6,919 nucleotides of DNA from Pseudomonadota bacterium. Lineage in GTDB: Bacteria > Pseudomonadota > Gammaproteobacteria > Steroidobacterales > GCA-2729495. The DNA is taken from positions 1 to 6,919 of the forward strand of contig JAUPLK010000085.1 of assembly GCA_030836925.1 (NCBI GenBank), written 5' to 3'. A model generated the notes under the pieces. The model was not told the origin of the DNA. It saw nothing but the letters and a program-made list of their open reading frames with translations, and ran no database searches. The translations under genes were made by a program, and so were the position numbers. The stretch's first letter is position 1; each line of letters opens with the position of its first letter. Positions 1 to 6,051 of the stretch are shown here, piece by piece.

Positions 1-1
1 C

Positions 2-115
2 GCGAATGCAAATGGCGATCTCAACGGCAGCGGCGGAATCGTCAATTTCGCCGATCTGGCCGCCTTCAAGTCGATGTTCGGCAAGCCGCCGGGGCCATCG
101 GGAATCAAGCCCTGA
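2..115 (+). CDS. C-terminal end of a dockerin-like (EF-hand-like repeat) protein, partial
   Basis: Only the last 37 residues and the TGA stop are present; the gene begins outside the window. The frame reads NGDLNGSGGIVNFADL followed by AAFKSMFGKPPGPSG, which resembles the calcium-binding half of a type I dockerin repeat (Asp-x-Asn-Gly-Asp-Gly-x-Val-Asn-x-x-Asp-Leu, then a helix with Lys). Compared with that consensus the loop has Ser at the fifth ligand position and one extra Gly. In bacteria without cellulosomes, such ends occur on large secreted or surface proteins, so an extracellular role is likely but inferred. The function of the missing body of the protein is unknown. The next gene on the same strand starts 36 bases downstream with no visible terminator between them, so the two may be co-transcribed. 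Confidence 0.72.
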   Translation, partial: ANANGDLNGSGGIVNFADLAAFKSMFGKPPGPSGIKP

Positions 116-151
116 CGTTGCGGCCTTTTCACGGCTGCAGGCTCCGTTCCA

Positions 152-2032
152 ATGACCCGCAGTACCTGGAGCCCGCATGGTCCCGCACCGGGACCTGCGC
201 CGCCACCCCCACCTGGTTTTCTGCACAAGCTTGGCCTCAATCTGTCCGTACTTCGCTATAGCGGGCGGGCAATCCGGCTGGTCTGGGAAACCAACCGCCA
301 GCTGGCGCTGGCGCTCGCCGCACTGACTGTCGCGACCGGTGTACTGCCGGCTGTGGCTGCATGGGTTGGCAAGCTCGTCATCGATGCGATCGTGCTGCAG
401 ATGGGGCTGGTCAAGGATGGTGCCGCGCCCGTCTATACCGAGGTTCTGCAACTGGTCGTCCTGGAGGCCGCGGTCATTGCATCGCTGGGTGCCGCGCAAC
501 GGGGGATCAGCGCCTGCCAGTCGCTGTTGCGTGCGCAGCTCGGTCAGCGCGTCAACGAGATGATCCTCGACAAGGCCCTGACGCTGGATCTGACGCAGTT
601 CGAGGATGCCGGGTTCTACGACAAGCTGACCCGCGCACGGCGTGAGGCATCCAGCCGGCCACTCAGCCTGGTGATGCGCAACTTCGGGCTCTTCCAGCAA
701 CTCGTGTCGCTGGTCAGTTTCGGCATCCTGCTGGCGCAATTCTCGCCGTGGGCCATGGCCTTGCTGATTTTTGCGGGCCTGCCTTCCTTCTTTGCCGAGA
801 CGAAGTTCTCGGGTGATACCTTCCGCCTGTTCCGGCTGCGCGCACCGGAGTCACGGCTGCAGTTTTACCTGGAAACCGTGCTTGCCCGTGATGACAACGC
901 CAAGGAAGTGCAGCTGTTCCAGCTGGGTCCGCTGCTGCTGAAGCGCTACAAGAGCCTGTTTGCAAAGATCTACAGTGAGGACAAGGCCCTCACGCTGAAG
1001 CGCGAGACCTGGGGCCTGCTGCTCGGCCTGTTCGGTACGGCGGTGCTCTACGGGGCCTATGCCTGGATTGCTGTCAGTGCGGTGCAGGGCCAGATCACCA
1101 TCGGCGAAATGACCATGTATCTGCTGCTGTTCAAGCAGGGGCAGGGCGCCGTGTCGGCGAGCCTCGCGTCGATCGGTGGCATGTATGAGGACAACCTGTA
1201 CCTGACCAATCTGTACGAGTATCTGGAGCAGGCCCCCGTGTATCGATGGGGCACGCTGAGCGGTGGGCCAGACCGCAGCGACGGCGTACGCTTTCAGGGG
1301 GTTTCCTTCAGCTATCCGGGTGCCGGCACGCCGACCCTGAGTGACATCAACCTGCATATCCGACCCGGAGAAAGTCTCGCCCTGGTGGGCGAGAACGGGG
1401 CTGGTAAATCGACGCTTATCAAGCTTTTATGTGGTCTTTATCAACCTGATTCCGGGACCGTTTCGCTGCATGGACTCGAGGTCGGCAAATGGGACCGCGA
1501 GGCACTACGTCGGCAGATCGCCGTGATCTTCCAGGACTTCAACCGCTACCAGTTCACCGTTGGCGAAAACATCGGTGCCGGCGATGTCGAGGCCTACACC
1601 GATGAAAGTCGCTGGGAAGAGTCAGCGCGCAAGGGCATGGCCATGGGCTTCATCCAGAAACTGGAGCGGGGCTTTGCCACCCAGCTCGGCAGCTGGTTCC
1701 GCGGTGGCAAGGAACTGTCCACCGGACAATGGCAGAAAGTCGCGCTGTCGCGCGCCTTCATGCGCGTCTCGGCGGATGTGCTGATCCTGGATGAGCCCAC
1801 GGCTTCAATGGATGCCGCAGCGGAGGCCGAGCTCTTCGAATACTTCCGTGAACACACCGCCGGCCGCATGTCGATCCTGATTTCGCATCGTTTTTCAACG
1901 GTACGTCAGGCTGATCGTATTGCCGTGATCGAGCAGGGGCGCATCACGGAGTGCGGCACCCACGCCGAACTGATCGAGAAGAACGGACGCTATGCGCATC
2001 TGTTCAGGCTGCAGGCACAGGGCTATCGATAG
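152..2032 (+). CDS. ABC exporter half-transporter (fused membrane and ATPase domains)
   Basis: A 626-residue inner-membrane exporter that should dimerise and use ATP to move an unidentified substrate outwards. A Pro-rich tail (residues about 9-22) precedes a transmembrane domain with hydrophobic segments near 51-71, 100-118, 181-212, 288-310 and 318-338. The ATPase domain runs from about 378 to 620. It has Walker A GENGAGKST (413-421), the Q-loop Gln461, an ABC signature LSTGQ (522-526, Thr for the usual first Gly), Walker B ending in Asp548-Glu549 and the switch His579, so it looks catalytically competent. There is no C39 peptidase domain. Length is normal for a half-transporter of about 600 residues. 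The ATG at 152 has only a weak AGG upstream; no better in-frame start is evident. Codons 418-434 are unusually AT-rich. The 3' end overlaps the convergent protease gene. The substrate could be a lipid, peptide or drug; the sequence does not decide. Confidence 0.93.
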   Translation: MTRSTWSPHGPAPGPAPPPPPGFLHKLGLNLSVLRYSGRAIRLVWETNRQLALALAALTVATGVLPAVAAWVGKLVIDAIVLQMGLVKDGAAPVYTEVLQLVVLEAAVIASLGAAQRGISACQSLLRAQLGQRVNEMILDKALTLDLTQFEDAGFYDKLTRARREASSRPLSLVMRNFGLFQQLVSLVSFGILLAQFSPWAMALLIFAGLPSFFAETKFSGDTFRLFRLRAPESRLQFYLETVLARDDNAKEVQLFQLGPLLLKRYKSLFAKIYSEDKALTLKRETWGLLLGLFGTAVLYGAYAWIAVSAVQGQITIGEMTMYLLLFKQGQGAVSASLASIGGMYEDNLYLTNLYEYLEQAPVYRWGTLSGGPDRSDGVRFQGVSFSYPGAGTPTLSDINLHIRPGESLALVGENGAGKSTLIKLLCGLYQPDSGTVSLHGLEVGKWDREALRRQIAVIFQDFNRYQFTVGENIGAGDVEAYTDESRWEESARKGMAMGFIQKLERGFATQLGSWFRGGKELSTGQWQKVALSRAFMRVSADVLILDEPTASMDAAAEAELFEYFREHTAGRMSILISHRFSTVRQADRIAVIEQGRITECGTHAELIEKNGRYAHLFRLQAQGYR

Positions 2033-2033
2033 C
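2022..2033. repeat. 12-bp perfect palindrome spanning two convergent stop codons
   Basis: GCTATCGATAGC is its own reverse complement. The exporter gene stops at 2030-2032 on the plus strand and the protease gene stops at 2025-2023 on the minus strand. The 10-base overlap CTATCGATAG is therefore read the same way from both sides, as TAT CGA TAG, and both proteins end in Tyr-Arg-stop. The arrangement leaves no intergenic room for a terminator. The arms are too short and lack a T tract, so this is not called a terminator. Confidence 0.9.
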
Positions 2034-3930
2034 GTTGCCTGCGATAGATGCCGGCACCGAGCAGACCGGCCAGCAGCAGCGGATGCATCAGTCCGCCACC
2101 GCCACCGGTCGCTGCTGCCTGGATCGTGACTTCTGCGGTATCCACGCCGCCAACATCGTCGGTGACCGTCAGCTGTACGTCGGCTGTTCCCGCAGCTGAA
2201 ATCTGCAGCGTGGCGGTTGCGCCGGTACTTCCCCCGACGAAATTTGCCGTGCTGCCAGATACGTTCCACCGGTAGGCGGCAATGCTGCGTCCCCGGGCAG
2301 CCCCGCTGGCGGTACCATCCAGCGATATGGTTTCACCAACCACCGCATCCCCGGGTTCGGCAATGCGCGCCATCGGCCTCAAAGCCTCGACCAGGGCGCC
2401 GGGCGCGTCCGCCATTCCGGCACCGCAGGTGGTGGTGGTGCAATTGCACTGGGCGGTCAGACTGTCGAGCGTCGGGCAGGTCGGGATGCCTGGGTCTGGT
2501 GCAGGAAATGCCCGGGCACCGAGTTTCATGCGCGCGATCATCTCGCTGCTGCCGAGGTCTTCATTCAGTGCATGCATGAGGCCAGCAATGGCTGACACGA
2601 TCGGTGCTGCGAAGCTGGTGCCGAAGTTTGCCGTGTTGACAGTACTGCCCGTGTAGGCGGAGAGGCCAGGTACGGTAACGCCGGTATTGGATGTGGTCTT
2701 CAGCGCGTAAACGCAAGGCTGCCATAGTTCAAGATTCATGCAGTTTCCGGCCGGTGCAGAAATCCCGACCTCGGTACCCAGGCTGCTGTAGCCGACTTTT
2801 GTTCCCACATGTCGCAAGCCGGCTACGGCCAGCACGCCGGGGCACCTGGCCGGCGAATCCACCGGACCATGTTCATTGCCGGCAGCAGCTACAACCAGGA
2901 CGCCGACCGCAGTCAGATCGCTTATCGCCTGCCGGTAGCTGCTGGTGCAACTGCCGCTGCCGCCCAGACTCAGGTTGAGTATTTTTGCCGGCGTGGGATT
3001 GGCGGATACACCGGGGACATTGAGTCCGGCTGCCCAGCGCATCGCGGCGATGATGTCCGAGTCGAACCCGCCGCATTTCCCCAGCACCCGGACCGGGAGT
3101 ATCTGCGTGTTCCAGGTGGCGCCGGCAATTCCTTCCATGTTGTCGGATATGGCGCCGACGATCCCGGCAACGCGCGTACCGTGCCAGGAACTTCTGGATT
3201 CCTCGCAACGGGCCAGCGGACCGCTTGCCGCTTCAGCTGCGGATACCCAGTCACCTGGGTCGGAGGGATCAGCGTCCCAGCCATCGCCGTCGTTGGCGCT
3301 CGCGAAACTGCTGGATGATTCGCCGGAAACGAAATCGTGACCGGCCAACAGGCGTCCGCCAGGCACGACCCCATGGCGCCCGAGATCCGGATGCTCGAAA
3401 CGGATTCCCGTATCGAGAACCGCGATTACCGTGTCAGCAGCGCCGGTGGTCAGATCCCAGCCTGCCGACAAATTTACTGCGGACTGTTCATCAGCCTTGA
3501 GGTACCACTGATCCACATACAGCGGATCGGCGGGCAGGGCCTGGGCATGACGGCGCCGGTCGATTTCGACGAATTCGACCTCGGGATCCGCGCGCAGGTC
3601 ATCCATCCTGGCTGCCAGCTCCGTGCCCGACAGCGCCCGGTCCAGCTGGATCACACTCAGTTCTCCGCCCAGACTCCGTGCCCCGCGCTGCGCCAGGCCG
3701 ATGCGCTGCGCGAGTGCGCTGATCCGGTTTGCGGTGCCATCACTGCTTGTCAGCCCCTGGATGCGCTTGCGGTCGTCCTCCGGTGACCTGAGCTTGACGA
3801 TCAGGCGGGCAGTTGTTTCCGGCTGGGAGAGCGGGTTGTCGATAAGGCTGGTCGTGGCGTTTTGTGCTGCGACAGGCGGCGCGGCAAGTGCACCCGCGGC
3901 GAGAATGACAAACGGCCGGGTAAAGCGCAT
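2023..3930 (-). CDS. Secreted S8 (subtilisin-like) serine protease with PKD-like domain and GlyGly-CTERM-type tail
   Basis: A 635-residue preproprotease. Residues 1-22 form a signal peptide with a likely cleavage after PPVAA. An I9-type propeptide (about 41-125, ending in VEFVEID) should act as chaperone and inhibitor until removed. The catalytic domain (about 150-515) carries the triad Asp173 (VLDTG), His250 (WHGTRVAG) and Ser439 (GTSFAAP), with oxyanion Asn352. Ten cysteines lie between 242 and 502, consistent with disulfides in an exported enzyme. A PKD/Ig-like domain (about 520-605, with LTVTDDVGG) follows. The end has five glycines (609-613), a hydrophobic stretch (614-629) and an Arg-rich tail, matching the GlyGly-CTERM pattern. 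In known cases that signal is cut by rhombosortase after Sec export, and the proteins often use type II secretion. The ATG has a strong GGAGGA site at 3934-3939. The gene is complete with all catalytic residues; its substrate is unknown. Confidence 0.95.
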   Translation of the reverse strand: MRFTRPFVILAAGALAAPPVAAQNATTSLIDNPLSQPETTARLIVKLRSPEDDRKRIQGLTSSDGTANRISALAQRIGLAQRGARSLGGELSVIQLDRALSGTELAARMDDLRADPEVEFVEIDRRRHAQALPADPLYVDQWYLKADEQSAVNLSAGWDLTTGAADTVIAVLDTGIRFEHPDLGRHGVVPGGRLLAGHDFVSGESSSSFASANDGDGWDADPSDPGDWVSAAEAASGPLARCEESRSSWHGTRVAGIVGAISDNMEGIAGATWNTQILPVRVLGKCGGFDSDIIAAMRWAAGLNVPGVSANPTPAKILNLSLGGSGSCTSSYRQAISDLTAVGVLVVAAAGNEHGPVDSPARCPGVLAVAGLRHVGTKVGYSSLGTEVGISAPAGNCMNLELWQPCVYALKTTSNTGVTVPGLSAYTGSTVNTANFGTSFAAPIVSAIAGLMHALNEDLGSSEMIARMKLGARAFPAPDPGIPTCPTLDSLTAQCNCTTTTCGAGMADAPGALVEALRPMARIAEPGDAVVGETISLDGTASGAARGRSIAAYRWNVSGSTANFVGGSTGATATLQISAAGTADVQLTVTDDVGGVDTAEVTIQAAATGGGGGLMHPLLLAGLLGAGIYRRQRYR

Positions 3931-4060
3931 AAATCCTCCGTGATCCTCGTTCCCGGGGGGGCTTCTGAGGCTGGGGATCCAGCAGAGCAGAAAGCCTGTA
4001 GGGACAGTATCGATTTGATCTCATGTAGACTGAAGAAGCGGTCCAGTGGAGGATATCAGC
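3931..4060. promoter_or_regulatory. Divergent intergenic region with promoters for the protease and the yqjD operon
   Basis: Two genes start outward from this 130-base stretch, so promoters for both should lie here. For the rightward operon a weak candidate is GGGACA (4001-4006) and TAGACT (4026-4031), each four of six matches to sigma-70 consensus but with a long 19-base spacer. No convincing leftward promoter was found by eye. A run of seven G (3955-3961) and a small inverted repeat (GCTGG at 3970-3974 with CCAGC at 3979-3983) are present and could be regulatory or incidental. Confidence 0.45.
4048..4053 (+). promoter_or_regulatory. Ribosome binding site that fixes the yqjD start
   Basis: GGAGGA lies seven bases before the ATG at 4061, an ideal spacing. 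An in-frame GTG at 4046 overlaps this site and would have no binding site of its own. The ATG at 4061 is therefore the start, giving 103 residues rather than 108. Confidence 0.85.
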
Positions 4061-4372
4061 ATGACTGACATGGAAAAGGTAACTACCGAAAAGCTGTTCA
4101 GCGACCTGCAAACGGTCATCGAGGATGCCGAAGCCCTGTTGCAGGCTACCGCAAGCCAGACTGGCGAAAAAATCGACGCCGTCCGGTCGCGGGCCCGGGC
4201 GTCGGTAAAGCAGGCCAGGGAAAGGTTGTCCGAAGTGCAGACCAAGGCGGCCGATCAGGCACGACAAGCTGCCGAATCGGCGGATGAATATGTACACAAG
4301 AATCCGTGGCAGGCCGTGGGTATTGCCGCCGGAATCGGCTTGCTGCTTGGCGTACTGATCAATCGGCGTTGA
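4061..4372 (+). CDS. yqjD: DUF883 / YqjD-ElaB family inner-membrane protein
   Basis: A 103-residue protein with the family layout: a long charged, Ala/Gln-rich amphipathic helix (about 5-78, probably coiled coil) followed by HKNPWQAVGIAAGIGLLLGV and a terminal Arg-Arg. The C-terminal segment (84-100) is a single tail anchor with Gly-spaced packing motifs. In Escherichia coli, YqjD and its paralogues ElaB and YgaM are inner-membrane proteins that bind ribosomes through the N-terminal part in stationary phase and are RpoS-dependent. Carrying that role over to this organism is inference. The length matches the E. coli proteins (about 100 residues). It is the first gene of a tight operon; the next start is 23 bases downstream. 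Whether stress regulation applies here cannot be read from the weak promoter match. Confidence 0.93.
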   Translation: MTDMEKVTTEKLFSDLQTVIEDAEALLQATASQTGEKIDAVRSRARASVKQARERLSEVQTKAADQARQAAESADEYVHKNPWQAVGIAAGIGLLLGVLINRR

Positions 4373-4395
4373 CGACTGCAACGGGCAAACCAGTC

Positions 4396-4809
4396 ATGGA
4401 AAACAGCACGGGTTCAACTGTTGGCCCGATCAGCAGGCTGCTGCGGTCGCTGGGCAATGTGCTGGCCTCGCTCGTCGACGTAGGCCAGACACGCCTTGAG
4501 TTGCTGACCCTGGAACTGCAGGCCGAGGTTCGCCGGGCAGCCAGCCTGCTGGCGATAGGCTTCTTCACGCTCTTCTTTGCCGGCATGGGCTGTTTGCTGG
4601 CCGGGCTGTCGCTGATTTTCGCGTTCTGGGACAGTCAGCGGATTCTGGTCTCCGTGCTGGTCACCGCTTTTTTCTTTTTGCTGGCAAGTCTGGGTGCCTG
4701 GAAGCTTTCCAGCCAGGTGCGCCGCAATCCGCCGATGCTCGGCGATACCTTGGGCGAGTTGCGCAAGGATCGCGACCGTTTGAGGGGCAGGACAGGTAAC
4801 GGGGCATGA
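4396..4809 (+). CDS. yqjE: YqjE-type membrane protein (phage holin superfamily 3_6 / DUF1469)
   Basis: A 137-residue protein with a short polar N-terminus, an amphipathic stretch rich in Leu and Glu (about 13-48, including TRLELLTLELQAEV), two adjacent membrane segments (about 51-78 and 82-103) and a basic cytoplasmic tail. The LELLxLE motif before a paired hairpin of membrane helices is typical of YqjE proteins. Although grouped with phage holins by fold, YqjE is a housekeeping membrane protein found beside YqjD and there is no lysis module here. The ATG at 4396 begins near the point where homologues start, but its ribosome site is weak. An open frame extends upstream to 4306, overlapping yqjD, and is unlikely to be translated. 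Its stop overlaps the next start as ATGA (4806-4809), suggesting translational coupling. Molecular function is not established. Confidence 0.88.
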   Translation: MENSTGSTVGPISRLLRSLGNVLASLVDVGQTRLELLTLELQAEVRRAASLLAIGFFTLFFAGMGCLLAGLSLIFAFWDSQRILVSVLVTAFFFLLASLGAWKLSSQVRRNPPMLGDTLGELRKDRDRLRGRTGNGA

Positions 4810-5120
4810 CCCGGGACGTCGAGCAGCGACGTGCCGTGCTGCTGCAACGTTGCGCCTGGCAACGTGAGCAGATCTGTAACCAGATAAACAGCATTGAAGA
4901 ACAGCTCGGCGGGGTGGAGCGCGGCATCCGTATCGTGCGTGGATTGACCACGCTGCCCGGTTTGCTCGTGTCCGGCTCGGTACTGGTGATGCTTGCGATG
5001 ACCGGCCGCGGCCGCGCCGTACAATTGATCAGCACCGGACTCGCGCTGTGGGCAGGCACACGCCGCCTGATGCGTGGCCGCACCCAGCTTGCCGAATTGC
5101 TGTCCGACCCTGATCGCTGA
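4806..5120 (+). CDS. yqjK: YqjK-like small membrane protein
   Basis: A 104-residue protein that is the third member of the yqjD-yqjE-yqjK set. The N-terminal half (1-45) is a charged helix with RRAVLLQRCAWQREQI, resembling the start of E. coli YqjK, where paired Arg and a Gln-Arg pair precede a coiled coil. Two moderately hydrophobic segments (about 48-65 and 70-87) follow, the second ending in LWAGTRRLMRGR, which matches the Trp...Arg-Arg pattern of the family. Identity to E. coli YqjK is low, so the call rests mainly on gene order, size and layout. The ATG overlaps the yqjE stop by four bases. The stop at 5118-5120 lies only 21 bases from the stop of the convergent gene. No biochemical role is known. 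Confidence 0.75.
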   Translation: MTRDVEQRRAVLLQRCAWQREQICNQINSIEEQLGGVERGIRIVRGLTTLPGLLVSGSVLVMLAMTGRGRAVQLISTGLALWAGTRRLMRGRTQLAELLSDPDR

Positions 5121-5145
5121 TTCGTGCCAGCAGGACCCCGATCAG
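5110..5145. terminator. Possible weak bidirectional terminator between convergent genes
   Basis: CTGATCG (5110-5116) and CGATCAG (5139-5145) form a 7-base inverted repeat with a 22-base loop that straddles both convergent stop codons. It could fold in either transcript. The stem is short, the loop is long and there is no T tract on either side, so a rho-independent terminator is only a weak possibility. Confidence 0.2.
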
Positions 5146-6005
5146 CCCAGCAGGTTCGCGCCCTCTTTCTCGCCGGATGGATCGGAAAACGTGAATCCAG
5201 CCAGCTTGAGTTTCGCGTTCGACACGCCGCGTGGTCCCTTGAAAACACCCAGCCAGATCACCGGCTCCAGGCCCTCGCGTGCGGCAACCCGGGCAAAGAA
5301 GTCCGCCTTGTTTTCCGGGATGTCATTGAAGAGGTTGTAGAGCCCCGACAGGCGATGGTCGATGGCAAAATCGATGGCGCGGACCACGTCGTCGCGATGC
5401 ACCAGCATGGCATCGGACTGCCCGTCAAAGGGGATCTGCTTGCCCGCAATGTGCTTCAACTCATTGCGGTGCTCGCGCCCCGGACCATAGATGGTGCCGG
5501 TGCGGAAATTGCAGACCTTAAGTGTGTCGGTCTCGAGCGCTGACAGCTTCTGCTCCGCTTCGATGAATACCTGCGCGGCAGGTGAGGCTGCGTTAGCCGG
5601 CGTATTCTCATTCACGGGATTCACGCCATTGGCATCGCCATAGGCGTTCATCGAACTGCAGAAAATGATCTGTCGGAGCTTTGGTGCCGCCGGGAGTGCA
5701 GCGATCAACCCGTCAGCGGTACCGACATAGGAGTCACGGTAGGCCACAGGATCCATATAGGGCTTGCCGTCCTTGACGCCCAGACCGCCTGCCATGCTGA
5801 GGAGCACGACATCTGCATCCCTGATGAGGCTCTCCATGCCTGCCGAATCACTGCCTTTCATCACCACGATGTGGTTGGCGACCTCGGCAAGCTCGGCGGT
5901 CCGTTCCTGTCGCGTGGTACTGACGCTGACGGAATGGCCCTTGTTCCTGAAATACAGGGCAGCTGCGCGCCCGGTATAGGCTGCGCCGACAATTGCAATT
6001 TTCAT
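5142..6005 (-). CDS. YeeZ-like atypical short-chain dehydrogenase/reductase (NAD(P)-binding)
   Basis: A 287-residue Rossmann-fold protein of the extended/atypical SDR group. The N-terminus IVGAAYTGRAAA (5-16) is the dinucleotide loop in the classic Gly-x-Gly-x-x-Gly form, with Ala9 replacing the second Gly. Further landmarks are CSSMNAYGD (116-124), VNENTP (131-136), the GTIYGPGR turn (170-177) and LVHRDDVVRAI (201-211). This order and spacing resemble E. coli YeeZ. The usual catalytic Tyr-x-x-x-Lys would fall near residue 147, but the sequence there is VFIEAE, with Phe147 and Glu151. Classical oxidoreductase chemistry is thus doubtful, and it may be a sensor or isomerase-like protein. An open frame extends upstream to 6122, but the ATG at 6005 sits at the start of the Rossmann fold, has a weak GGGA upstream and avoids a 71-base overlap with the preceding gene. 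That gene stops 46 bases upstream, so the two are probably one operon. Confidence 0.85.
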   Translation of the reverse strand: MKIAIVGAAYTGRAAALYFRNKGHSVSVSTTRQERTAELAEVANHIVVMKGSDSAGMESLIRDADVVLLSMAGGLGVKDGKPYMDPVAYRDSYVGTADGLIAALPAAPKLRQIIFCSSMNAYGDANGVNPVNENTPANAASPAAQVFIEAEQKLSALETDTLKVCNFRTGTIYGPGREHRNELKHIAGKQIPFDGQSDAMLVHRDDVVRAIDFAIDHRLSGLYNLFNDIPENKADFFARVAAREGLEPVIWLGVFKGPRGVSNAKLKLAGFTFSDPSGEKEGANLLG

Positions 6006-6051
6006 TTTCTGTCCCGTTTGGCGGTGGAGTCTGCGGATTTGCAGTCTGAGT

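Noticed and set aside
851..1357. 168-codon open frame on the minus strand inside the ABC exporter gene
   Set aside because: It lies entirely antisense to a well-supported coding region, its product has no recognisable domain and is rich in His, Gln and Arg, and long antisense frames are expected in GC-rich DNA.
2282..3786. Several plus-strand open frames of 95-169 codons within the protease gene
   Set aside because: They are antisense shadows. The minus-strand frame contains a full catalytic triad, signal peptide and sorting tail, whereas these products are low-complexity Arg/Pro/Ser-rich sequences.
152..3930. A peptide-maturation and export system formed by the ABC exporter and the subtilisin-like protease
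   Set aside because: The genes are convergent rather than co-transcribed, no precursor peptide or modification enzyme lies nearby, and the protease has its own signal and sorting tail, indicating an independent exported role.
3740..4381. 213-codon open frame on the minus strand covering yqjD and the divergent promoter region
   Set aside because: It is antisense to yqjD, overlaps the protease start and promoter region, has no ribosome site, and its product resembles no family I know.
4396..4809. Phage holin suggesting a prophage remnant
   Set aside because: The resemblance is only at superfamily level. The protein sits in the conserved yqjD-yqjE-yqjK order, with no endolysin, structural or integrase gene nearby.
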